Below, piece after piece: positions 24,601 through 31,493 of a stretch of 46,853 nt of DNA. Source of the stretch: an uncultured Collinsella sp. (GTDB lineage: Bacteria; Actinomycetota; Coriobacteriia; Coriobacteriales; Coriobacteriaceae); NCBI GenBank assembly GCA_949294785.1, contig CASFIQ010000065.1:1-46853 (forward strand), given 5' to 3'. Under the pieces are notes generated by a model. That model had not been told where the DNA came from. It worked only from the letters and a program-made list of their open reading frames with translations, and did not search any database. Made by a program: the position numbers and the translations under genes. The stretch's first letter is position 1. Every line of letters starts with the position of its first letter.

Positions 24601-24628
24601 AGTTCTTCTTGACCACGGAATAGAGCAT
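21617..24628 (-). CDS. FdrA-DUF1116 fusion, putative oxamate carbamoyltransferase
   Basis: A 1003-residue protein joining two normally separate partners. Residues 1 to about 510 match FdrA (AllF), a succinyl-CoA-synthetase-alpha-like protein with CoA-binding-fold motifs NIGIVGASGTGIQEV (193-207) and LYSGGTLAGEA (343-353). A short Pro/Ala linker (about 519-530) leads to DUF1116 (YlbE, AllG), from RPRVVNVGVESF to the end. With the DUF2877 gene directly downstream, all three E. coli AllFGH components are present in two genes. The expected reaction is phosphorolysis of oxalurate to oxamate plus carbamoyl phosphate, or the reverse. ATG 24628 has GAGG five bases upstream. Alternatively it acts on another ureido compound. 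Confidence 0.88.
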   Translation of the reverse strand: MLYSVVKKNSYQDSINLMLLTNKICALPGVVKGQIMMGTDANKDIFRASGLLTDEAASAAPADMVIVVEAEDAAVVDAVLAEAEAFLADLSVRDAGSGSSQVAESWEEAVAALPDANMALFSIPGEYAAPELERALDLGLNVFSFTDNVPLADEVRLKRKAHERGLLFMGPDCGTGVISSVPVAFTNVIRPGNIGIVGASGTGIQEVTCMIDRLGAGCVHAIGTGGRDLSSEVGGITTMDAICALEHHDPTDVICVISKPPAPEVRDRVIDLLERCEKPVVALFIGEKPAHHLGHVHLAHTLEECARIAVDLAAGRTVKPSYLEPLDIEVDEALPADKTVVGLYSGGTLAGEAAMMITEALDLGDIIKEDGYMLRTRGYDVIDLGDDVYTQGRPHPMIDARVRIEMMRDYAARPACGVILFDCVLGYGCHPDMASELAPVIRECRARAEASGHELAFVGTVVGTAHDPQDYDRSVQILRQAGAIMEPSNAAAVRAALALKGVDFTEPDRDTVPYEGDAADPVPAPAPAVAELLAGRPRVVNVGVESFTEPLAASGASAVHLAWKPLAGGNKRMIHLLSELSRVEGIDEANERVIARFRDSQPFLIDVVPAYTVIPELDDAVHGKVLLHAGPPIAYADMTDPMKGSCIGAALFEGWAADEDGARALLDSGEVSFMPCHHVHAVGPMGGITSKNMPVLVVENRADGTRAYCTMNEGIGRVLRFGAYGPEVVERLRWMRDVLGPVLSAALRRTEDGINLNVLVARAITMGDEFHQRNIAATLNFLKEIAPQITALDWDATEKQQVMQFLADTDQFYLNIMMAQGKSIADYARKDQEGCVVTCMTRNGRDFGIRVSGLGDEWFCGPVNTPRGLYFTGFTEDDANPDIGDSAITETVGVGGMAMIAAPGVTRFVGAGGFADALAISNEMEQISISHNPNWTIPTWDFKGACLGIDIRKVVATGITPLINTGIANKQAGLGQIGAGTVRAPLACFERALEAYCAKLGIE

Positions 24629-24870
24629 GAAGGCCTCGCTTCCCCTCATGGATGTCGGATGCTACCGACAAGTAAACCACACCGCCGGGAAGCGTGCGCG
24701 CGGCGTTGCGCAACGGGTTTCCCGAGCGTTCGCGCGCGGCTGCGGAGTCGGTCGCCCGCGCGACGATAGGCCCGGGCATGCGGCGCCCGGCGGCAGCGAA
24801 CCGGGGCGGGTTGGGCTACCATGGGACCCATGGCGCCGCGCGATGGCGCCCGGATGCAAGGGGGATGCAC

Positions 24871-26112
24871 ATGCCTGGTACCGGTCGAGCGGGCGCGGTG
24901 GAACGGAGCGCCAAGGCGGAGTTCTGGAGACGCGCCATCTGGATCCTCGCCGCCGGTTGGGTGGTCATCTGGATCTCGCGCATGATGCTCACCCCCATCT
25001 ACCCGGTTCTCTCGGACTTCTTCGGCGGCGTCACCAACACGGAGCTCGGCGCGATCTCGAGCTTCTACTTCCTGGGCTACGTGGTGCTGCAGATTCCCTC
25101 GGGGGTGCTCGTCGACCGCATCGGCATGCGGCGCGTGATCGTGCCCGGCTTCATCGTCTTCGCCGCGGGGATCGCCCTCATGGCGCTCTCGTCCTCGCTC
25201 GAGATGCTCTACGCGGGCAGCTTCATCTCGGGCGTGGGCTCTGGCACGTTCTACGGGATCGCCTACACCATCACCAACGTCTACGTGCCCAAGGACAAGA
25301 AGAGCCTGGCGACCGCGATCGTGAACAGCGGCACCGCGGTGGGATCGGGCGCGGGGCTCGTCTCGGCAAGCACACTCGTCTCGACCGGCATCATGCCCTG
25401 GCAGGCCCTCGCCGCCGCGACGGGCGTCTTCGCCGCGATTATGACGGTCGTCTTCGCCAAGACGCTTCCCGATACCCCGGCGCGCACGCCCGCGGTGGGC
25501 ACGGCGGGCGGTGCGGGCGGACGGGGCGTCTCGCGTCTCTTCGAGCCGCATATGGTCGCCGCGTACATCCTCTACTTCTGCACCATCTACATGTATTACC
25601 TGATCAGCACCTGGCTTCCCGATTTCCTGGGGTCGGAGCGCGGGTTCGCCAGCTCGCTCACGGGCATCGTCTCGTCGCTCGTGTTCTTCGCGGGCGTGCC
25701 CGGCGCGCTCGTCTTCAGCCGCCTGGCCGATAAGATGCCCGAGCGCAAGGTCCCGCTCATCGTGGGCCTCGAGCTCGGTGCCGCCGCCATGGCCGTCGTC
25801 ATGATCGCCACGGGCGAGCCGGCGCTCACCGTGGGCGGCATCGTCGCCTACGGCTTTCTGGGCAAGCTCACGGTCGAGCCGATCATCATCTCGTGGCTGG
25901 GCGGCTACGCGCCCGCGGGCAGCGTGACCACCATGTTCGGCGTGTTCAACTTCTTCGGCATGTGCGCCTCGGTGGTGGCGCCCTCGGTACAGGGCATCAT
26001 CACCGACGCGCTCGGCACGGGTGTGTGGGGCTTCTACCTCGCCGTGGCGATCATCGTCGTCGGCGTGGCGGCGTTCGTGGGCATCGTCCGGGCGGTGGAG
26101 GCGCGCGCATGA
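24871..26112 (+). CDS. MFS transporter
   Basis: A 413-residue major facilitator with 12 predicted helices. The loop 2-3 signature is visible as GVLVDRIGMRRVIVPG, and the second-half equivalent is SRLADKMPERKVPL. Overall it resembles anion:cation or sugar-phosphate/hexuronate-type MFS carriers. It is transcribed divergently from the FdrA-DUF1116 fusion and is translationally coupled to an alpha/beta hydrolase gene. Uptake of an ester or ureido substrate processed by those neighbours is a reasonable guess only. ATG 24871 is preferred over 24865 because AAGGGGG is properly spaced from it. Confidence 0.88.
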   Translation: MPGTGRAGAVERSAKAEFWRRAIWILAAGWVVIWISRMMLTPIYPVLSDFFGGVTNTELGAISSFYFLGYVVLQIPSGVLVDRIGMRRVIVPGFIVFAAGIALMALSSSLEMLYAGSFISGVGSGTFYGIAYTITNVYVPKDKKSLATAIVNSGTAVGSGAGLVSASTLVSTGIMPWQALAAATGVFAAIMTVVFAKTLPDTPARTPAVGTAGGAGGRGVSRLFEPHMVAAYILYFCTIYMYYLISTWLPDFLGSERGFASSLTGIVSSLVFFAGVPGALVFSRLADKMPERKVPLIVGLELGAAAMAVVMIATGEPALTVGGIVAYGFLGKLTVEPIIISWLGGYAPAGSVTTMFGVFNFFGMCASVVAPSVQGIITDALGTGVWGFYLAVAIIVVGVAAFVGIVRAVEARA

Positions 26113-27068
26113 TGCGCGCCCGGAACATCGCGATCGAGGTTGAGGCCGAGCGCGCGGACGGACGTCGCGAACGGGTTCGCCTGGGAGCCACCGTCCACGA
26201 GCCGGCAACGGACATGCCGGGCGGCGGTACGACGGCAGCCCGATCCGGGACCGCGATCGTCTACCTGCACGGGGGCGGTCTGCTCTGGGGCGAGCGCGAC
26301 GACCTCCCCGCGTGCTACATCGGGCAGATCCTCGAGCGCGGCCATGTTCTCATCTGCCTGGATTACCCGCTCGCGCCCTCGGTGACCGCGGCGGGCATCG
26401 CCGATGCGGTCGTATGCGCTCTCCGGAATCTGCACGACGAGGTGCTCCCCCGCCTCGGCTGCACGCGCTACGTCCTGTTCGGAAGGTCGGCAGGGGCATA
26501 CCTTGCCCTTATCGCGGCGGCGCGCCTGAGCGCGCAGGCCGCACGGGACCATATATCCCCGCCAGCCGCCGTCTGGGACTTCTACGGCTATCCCGCACTC
26601 TCCCCCGAGCTTGCGGGCGCGCCGTGCGGGCGCTACGCGAAGCTGCCCGCAGTCGACGATGCGACGGTGCGGCGCATCGTCGCGTCAGAGGGCGGCACCA
26701 TACCCACGAGCGGGCCCGCCACGACGCGCTTCGCCCTCTATATCCACGCGCGGCAGACCGGGCGCTGGGGAACGCTGCTGGGTGTGGGCGCAGACGGTGC
26801 GGGAGCGCCGGCGCTCTACGCGAACGACCTCGCGGCGCTGCCCCCGCTCTTCATCGCCGCGAGCACCGGGGACGAGGACGTGCCCTACGGCATCTCGAAG
26901 CGGCTCGCCCGCGCCGTACCGGGGTCGCGGCTCTACACCGCCTACTACCTGGAGCACGACTTCGACCGCGATACCGCCCGCCCCGAGGGACGAGCGGCCT
27001 ATGCCCAGGCCCTCGACCTGCTCGACGACGTCTCGGGCGACGGCGCTTCAGGGTGCCTCACGGCATAG
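26109..27068 (+). CDS. Alpha/beta hydrolase (HSL-like esterase)
   Basis: A 319-residue cytosolic alpha/beta hydrolase of the hormone-sensitive-lipase type. The oxyanion-hole motif HGGG is in VYLHGGGLLW, the nucleophile elbow GRSAG supplies the serine, the acid is in STGDEDVPYG and the histidine in LEHDFDR. The ATG overlaps the MFS stop codon (ATGA), with GGAGG seven bases upstream, so both proteins are made together. It probably hydrolyses an ester or amide brought in by the adjacent transporter, but the substrate cannot be deduced. Confidence 0.86.
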   Translation: MMRARNIAIEVEAERADGRRERVRLGATVHEPATDMPGGGTTAARSGTAIVYLHGGGLLWGERDDLPACYIGQILERGHVLICLDYPLAPSVTAAGIADAVVCALRNLHDEVLPRLGCTRYVLFGRSAGAYLALIAAARLSAQAARDHISPPAAVWDFYGYPALSPELAGAPCGRYAKLPAVDDATVRRIVASEGGTIPTSGPATTRFALYIHARQTGRWGTLLGVGADGAGAPALYANDLAALPPLFIAASTGDEDVPYGISKRLARAVPGSRLYTAYYLEHDFDRDTARPEGRAAYAQALDLLDDVSGDGASGCLTA

Positions 27069-27157
27069 CGGCGCGCCCGATGCCGCGGGGCGGCGCCACG
27101 CCGGCGTAACGGTCGCGTTTCCACCCCGCCCCGCCGGGCGGGACGGCGGCGAAATAG

Positions 27158-27163
27158 TATAAT
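27158..27163 (+). promoter_or_regulatory. -10 element of the symporter gene
   Basis: A perfect TATAAT lies 72 bases upstream of the symporter start in an otherwise GC-rich gap that begins with a GC hairpin. No TTGACA-like -35 is present at 16-18 bases, so activation or a short -35 may be involved. Confidence 0.5.
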
Positions 27164-27229
27164 CTGGCAACGATTTGCAGGCGCGGCGGCCGGCCCATGG
27201 CACCGCGGACCTCATGCAAGGGGGATAGG

Positions 27230-28465
27230 ATGTCTTTGAAGAAGCTCAACATCAACACCTGGATCGTGATATCCATGGTGCTCGGCGTCATCGCCGGCGT
27301 CATCGGCGGGCCCGTCATGGCGAACATCCAGTTTGTCGGCGATATCTTCTTCCGCCTGGTGCAGATGGGCATCGTGCCGTTCGTCATGTGCGCCATCGTG
27401 GGCGCCGTGGGCGGCCTCACGCCGAAGGACCTTTCGGGCATCGGCGTGAAGGGCATCGTCTGGTTCGCCGTCTCGTCGCTGCTCGCCTCCGCGTTCGGTC
27501 TCTTCATGGCGACCGTCTTCCAGCCGGGCGCCGGCCTTGCGGGCACCGCCCTGGTGGAGAACGCCACCACCACGGCCGAGGCCACCGCGAGCACCTGGCA
27601 GGACACCATCCTGTCCTTCTTCGGCTCCAACATCGTCGCCTCCATGTCCGCCGGCACCATGGTGCCCTGCATCGTGTTCGCGATCGCGCTGGGGCTCGCC
27701 ATCACCTACTGGCGCAACACCCATGACGGCGTCTGCATCGTCTTCGACGTCATCCAGGAGCTCGAGAACCTGCTGCTCACCATCATCCGCGGCGTCATGA
27801 CCATCGCGCCCATCGGCATCTTCTGCTACGTGTCGGCCATGGTGGGCACCCTCGGCGCCGAGGTGCTCGTCCCGCTGCTCAAGTACCTGCTGGTGCTGGG
27901 CGGCACCGTCGCGATCTTCCTGGTGCTGTGGGTCGTGGTGGTCTGCGTGCGCTGCGGCATGAGCCCCGTGAAGCTCATCCAGAAGATGTGGCCTATGTCC
28001 GTCATGGCGCTCGCCACCATCTCCTCGGCCGTGACCCTGCCCGTCGAGATGGAGGACGCCAAGAACCGCCTGGGCATCCGCGAGGACATCGCCGACCTGG
28101 TGCTGCCGCTCGGCATGCCGCTCAATTCCAACGGCGCCTCGATCCACCTGGCGATCACCGCGCTCACCATCGCGCAGATCTACGGTATGACCTTCGCCGG
28201 GTTCGATTACATCTATCTCACCGTCATCTGCACGCTGCTGTCGCTCGCCAACGCTGTGGCGCCGGGCGCCGACATCGTCTCGCTCACCATGATCGTGCCG
28301 CAGCTGGGCCTGCCGCTCTCGAGCATCGGCATCTTCGCCGGCCTCACCTACCCCGTCGGCGCCATCCGCACGATCCTGAACGTCGACTCCGACGTGTTCT
28401 GCGCCATGATGGTCGCGCAGAGCGAGCCCGAGGGCATCGACCGCAAGGTGTTCGACGCGAAGTAA
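27230..28465 (+). CDS. Dicarboxylate/amino acid:cation symporter
   Basis: A 411-residue membrane protein of the DAACS (glutamate transporter) family with eight predicted helices and two re-entrant loops. Diagnostic elements are the helical-hairpin segment ATISSAVTLPVEMEDAKNRLG, the TM7-like LPLGMPLNSNGASIHLAI and VPQLGLPLSSIGIFAGLTYPVGAI. The usual SSSSAxTLP serine-rich loop reads TISSAVTLP here. It would take up glutamate, aspartate, serine or a dicarboxylate with sodium or protons. ATG 27230 follows AAGGGGGATAGG. It ends in a strong terminator that also forms the start of the following HTH gene. Confidence 0.92.
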   Translation: MSLKKLNINTWIVISMVLGVIAGVIGGPVMANIQFVGDIFFRLVQMGIVPFVMCAIVGAVGGLTPKDLSGIGVKGIVWFAVSSLLASAFGLFMATVFQPGAGLAGTALVENATTTAEATASTWQDTILSFFGSNIVASMSAGTMVPCIVFAIALGLAITYWRNTHDGVCIVFDVIQELENLLLTIIRGVMTIAPIGIFCYVSAMVGTLGAEVLVPLLKYLLVLGGTVAIFLVLWVVVVCVRCGMSPVKLIQKMWPMSVMALATISSAVTLPVEMEDAKNRLGIREDIADLVLPLGMPLNSNGASIHLAITALTIAQIYGMTFAGFDYIYLTVICTLLSLANAVAPGADIVSLTMIVPQLGLPLSSIGIFAGLTYPVGAIRTILNVDSDVFCAMMVAQSEPEGIDRKVFDAK

Positions 28466-28499
28466 CGCGGCGCCGGCGCAAAGCCCATCGAGCTATCGA

Positions 28500-28533
28500 A
28501 GCGGCGGTGCCCATCGGGCGCCGTCGCTTTTTT
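28500..28533 (+). terminator. Rho-independent terminator of the symporter gene
   Basis: A 13-bp stem (28500-28512 with 28516-28528, including two G-U pairs) with an ATC loop is followed by TTTTTT at 28528-28533. It lies 34 bases past the symporter stop. The T-tract overlaps the apparent TTG start of the next gene. Confidence 0.88.
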
Positions 28534-28756
28534 GGCAAAACAGGACGCCGATCGCATGCTCGCCGATCGCAAGATCAGCTCGAAAGATCTTGCGGAGCGC
28601 ATCAACCTCTCGGAGAACAACTTGTCGCGCATCAAGACGGGGCGCATCAAGGCGATTCGCTTCTCCACGCTTGAAGCCCTCTGCACCGAACTCGAGTGCC
28701 AGCCAGGCGACCTGTTCGAGCACGTTCCTCCTTCGGCTGACCCCTCGGTCCGATAG
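28532..28756 (+). CDS. Small Cro/CI-type HTH regulator (YozG-like)
   Basis: A 74-residue helix-turn-helix protein of the small Cro/CI (YozG-like) group: RMLADRKISSKDLAERINL, then SENNLSRIKTGRIKAIRFST (recognition helix and wing), then LEALCTELECQPGDLFEHVP. Family members start seven or eight residues before RML, which points to TTG 28532 inside the T-tract of the preceding terminator; ATG 28556 would cut off the first helix. Neither start has a good ribosome binding site. Expression therefore seems tied to read-through of, or a promoter inside, the symporter terminator. Its target genes are unknown. Confidence 0.72.
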   Translation: MAKQDADRMLADRKISSKDLAERINLSENNLSRIKTGRIKAIRFSTLEALCTELECQPGDLFEHVPPSADPSVR

Positions 28757-28927
28757 ACGCCTTCCGCCTTCGATGCCGCAGACGCCCTGCCCCCTTTCGC
28801 GGACGCGCCGCACATCTGACCGATGTCGGGCAATGCGTTGGTCTATCATGGAATCTCCGCCATATGCGGTGCCTGGCGGCACCGCGCGCAAGATGCGCGT
28901 CGAGCCGAATGACGAGGAGGATGGCCC

Positions 28928-30034
28928 ATGGCGTCACGCGACTCCCGGTATGCCGGCGCCAGCCCATCGCCGCGCCGACGCTCCTCGACGAACTCCGGTT
29001 ACCGGAGCGCGACCGGCGGCGATGCCCACCGGCCCCATCGGCGCACCCCATCATCCACTTCGCACACCGCGCGCTCCCCGCGCACCGGCTCCGCGCCGGT
29101 AGGACCCCCTGCCCGAGACCAGTCATTTCAGCCGCGCTCAGCACGCCTTGCCCAGCGCACCCGCCCGCCCGAGCCGCCGCGGCGGCGTGAGACCCATCCT
29201 GCGGGCTCCGCGCGCGACGCCCGGTACCGCAACGACCCGACGCCCCTCCCCCGTCTGCGCCATACCACGCCCCCCAGCGGGGTTCGCCTCTCGAGAAGTC
29301 CCCTTGCGGGCACCATCCGGCGCGGTCGCGACCGGGCCCCCCTGATCGCCTTCGGCGGGCTCGCCATCGTCCTGCTGGCACTCTGCGTCTTCGTCCTGCC
29401 CGGGGTCCTGTTCCCGCCTCAGGTCGCCGAGCCCGCCGAGGAGGAGGCGGCTGCGACGCGCGCGCTCGTCGACGAGGAGGGCTTCGTCAACGTGCCCCTT
29501 GATATCGCCTCGCTGAATCGTTCCACCCCGCGCGCCGCTTGGACCAAGGGTCAGATGCCCTACCTCTACCAGACCGATTCCCAATGGGCGGACGAATCCT
29601 ATGCCGGCGGGACCGTCGCCCAGAACGCCTGCGGCCCCACCTGCATGACCATGCTCTACATCTACTTCACCGGCGACCGCAGCCTCGACCCCGGGGACAT
29701 GGCCGCACGGGCCGACCAGGGGGGATACGCCCCCACCGGCGCCACCGAGTGGTCCTATATGACCCAGGGCGCCGCCGAGCTGGGGCTCGTGGGGACCGCC
29801 GTGAACCCCAACCGCTCCGATATCGCCGCGCAGCTTGAAGCCGGGAACCCCGTGGTATGCAGCATGCGCCCCGGAACCTTCACCACCGTGGGCCACTACC
29901 TCGTCCTCACAGGGATCGACAGGGACGGCACGGTCACCATCCACGATCCCAACAGCGTCCGCAACAGCGTCCGCCGCTGGGGCATCAACGAGGTGCTCAC
30001 CCAAGCGGACATGTGCTGGGCGTTCAGCGCATAG
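28928..30034 (+). CDS. Membrane-anchored C39-like cysteine peptidase
   Basis: A 368-residue protein with three parts: a basic, low-complexity cytoplasmic region (1-135, rich in Arg, Ser, Pro), one transmembrane helix (about 138-161) and an extracellular C39-like/papain-fold domain (about 205-368). The catalytic cysteine is C235 in NACGPTCMTM, the histidine H323 in VGHYLVLTG and the acid probably D340 in IHDPNS. It is not fused to an ABC exporter, so a role in cleaving leader peptides is not implied; processing of surface proteins or peptidoglycan peptides is possible. ATG 28928 has GAGGAGG upstream. A lipoprotein gene follows after 14 bases. Confidence 0.82.
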   Translation: MASRDSRYAGASPSPRRRSSTNSGYRSATGGDAHRPHRRTPSSTSHTARSPRTGSAPVGPPARDQSFQPRSARLAQRTRPPEPPRRRETHPAGSARDARYRNDPTPLPRLRHTTPPSGVRLSRSPLAGTIRRGRDRAPLIAFGGLAIVLLALCVFVLPGVLFPPQVAEPAEEEAAATRALVDEEGFVNVPLDIASLNRSTPRAAWTKGQMPYLYQTDSQWADESYAGGTVAQNACGPTCMTMLYIYFTGDRSLDPGDMAARADQGGYAPTGATEWSYMTQGAAELGLVGTAVNPNRSDIAAQLEAGNPVVCSMRPGTFTTVGHYLVLTGIDRDGTVTIHDPNSVRNSVRRWGINEVLTQADMCWAFSA

Positions 30035-30048
30035 GAAGCGGGGCGGCC

Positions 30049-31458
30049 ATGGGAACCCGTCTCAGCGCCTCCGCGCAACCGACCCGTCGAGGCGCCATCC
30101 GTCCGGGCGCCCACCAGGTCCATCGGCACGGCCCGCGACGCCTCGCCGCGCTCCTTCTCGCCGTCCTCACCTGCTTGATCACCGTCTCCTGCGGGGTGCC
30201 GCTCGACAGCCCCGCGCCGGGAGAGGATGAGGTCCTCGCCTATGTGCGCGGCGCCTGCCCTACCGAGGAATTCGAACTCGTCTCCACCGAGGAGCTGCAG
30301 AGCCTGCCGCAACAGGTGCGCTACACCTTCCGCTCGATGGAGCGCGATCTTACCTTCACCGCGACAAGCGAGATCAACGAGGCGAGCTACACCCTCCTGC
30401 CGCGCGGCCCCTATCCAAGCATCAGCTGCGATTACGCTCATGAGGTTCGCGTGCGCTACCAGGATGCCGCCGAGGCTACCTTGCGCGGCGCCTTGGCGAA
30501 ACGCGCGCCTGAAACCTGTTCGTACCTCGACAGGAACGGGCTCACGCTGTTCTGCGGATACACGGACATCGACGCGGTGATCGATGCGGCGACCGAGGCG
30601 GGAGCCGTCTATGATCCCGAACTCGCCTACAACACCGCCGATTGGATTCGGGAGAACATCGCGATCGACCTCGCCGCGGCATGGGTCCCGGAAGGCGAAA
30701 ACCTCGCCGACCCAGATACCTGGGAGCTCGTGGGAGACCGCTTCGCCCTGGGAAAGACCTTCGATGCGGGCACCGCGCGCTCGTCTATCGCAGCGGGCTA
30801 TGCCCAACTCGTCGCCGACGGCATCGCCCCCGAGGACCCGGACCTGCCCGAAGAGCTCTTAGCGGGCCGCCACCGTCGCGTCATACCCGCCATCACCGTG
30901 GACGGGGATCGCATCCCCTTCGCATTCGATGCCGTGGGAGACAGCATCTCCTATGCCGACGGCAACCCCTACCAGCGAGCATATGTTTCGTCTGGCGACC
31001 CTATCGCCTGCCGGTGGAACGACGAGCGCGAGCGCTACGAGGTGCTCGTGGATTCCGGGCGGATAGACGGATCGTGGTCCGAAGGAGCCGGCACCGCGCG
31101 CAGGTTCAAGCCCGGATCGTGGCTCATCACGCAGATGTGCCGGCTCACCGGTGGCACGGCGAGCGAGAAAGCGGGCTTCAGCTGGAGCGCGCGCGGCATT
31201 GCGGGCGAGATCGTCGCCGGCGACGGCGACATCCCGTTCAAGATTGTCGCGAACCGCATCCGCGATGACCAGGGCTCTTGGTTCTCCGGTCTTCTCGATG
31301 CCGTCGATGACGACTTCGACATCGACCTCCCCAACGATAGCGGGGTCTGGACGGGCCAGGTCATGAGCTATGTGGACGTGGCGGAGTTCGCCGGGCTTTT
31401 CGATATGAGCTATCGCATCGACGAGGAAGCGGGCGTCCTCGAGCTCACGAGCCGCTGA
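30049..31458 (+). CDS. Putative lipoprotein of unknown function
   Basis: A 469-residue protein that I do not recognise. It has a basic N-terminus, a hydrophobic stretch (about 32-47) and a lipobox-like ITVSC with C48, followed by a Pro/Ser linker, consistent with a membrane-anchored lipoprotein; a long n-region of 31 residues is unusual. The mature part is acidic with scattered Cys residues (such as C69, and others in ISCDYA, TCSYL, LFCGY) that could form disulfides. No catalytic motif is visible. It follows the C39-like peptidase gene by 14 bases and is probably made with it, so it could be a partner or substrate. ATG 30049 has GGAAG upstream. Confidence 0.65.
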   Translation: MGTRLSASAQPTRRGAIRPGAHQVHRHGPRRLAALLLAVLTCLITVSCGVPLDSPAPGEDEVLAYVRGACPTEEFELVSTEELQSLPQQVRYTFRSMERDLTFTATSEINEASYTLLPRGPYPSISCDYAHEVRVRYQDAAEATLRGALAKRAPETCSYLDRNGLTLFCGYTDIDAVIDAATEAGAVYDPELAYNTADWIRENIAIDLAAAWVPEGENLADPDTWELVGDRFALGKTFDAGTARSSIAAGYAQLVADGIAPEDPDLPEELLAGRHRRVIPAITVDGDRIPFAFDAVGDSISYADGNPYQRAYVSSGDPIACRWNDERERYEVLVDSGRIDGSWSEGAGTARRFKPGSWLITQMCRLTGGTASEKAGFSWSARGIAGEIVAGDGDIPFKIVANRIRDDQGSWFSGLLDAVDDDFDIDLPNDSGVWTGQVMSYVDVAEFAGLFDMSYRIDEEAGVLELTSR

Positions 31459-31493
31459 CGCGTCGGCGGTGCATGCATACCGCGAGTTGCGCG

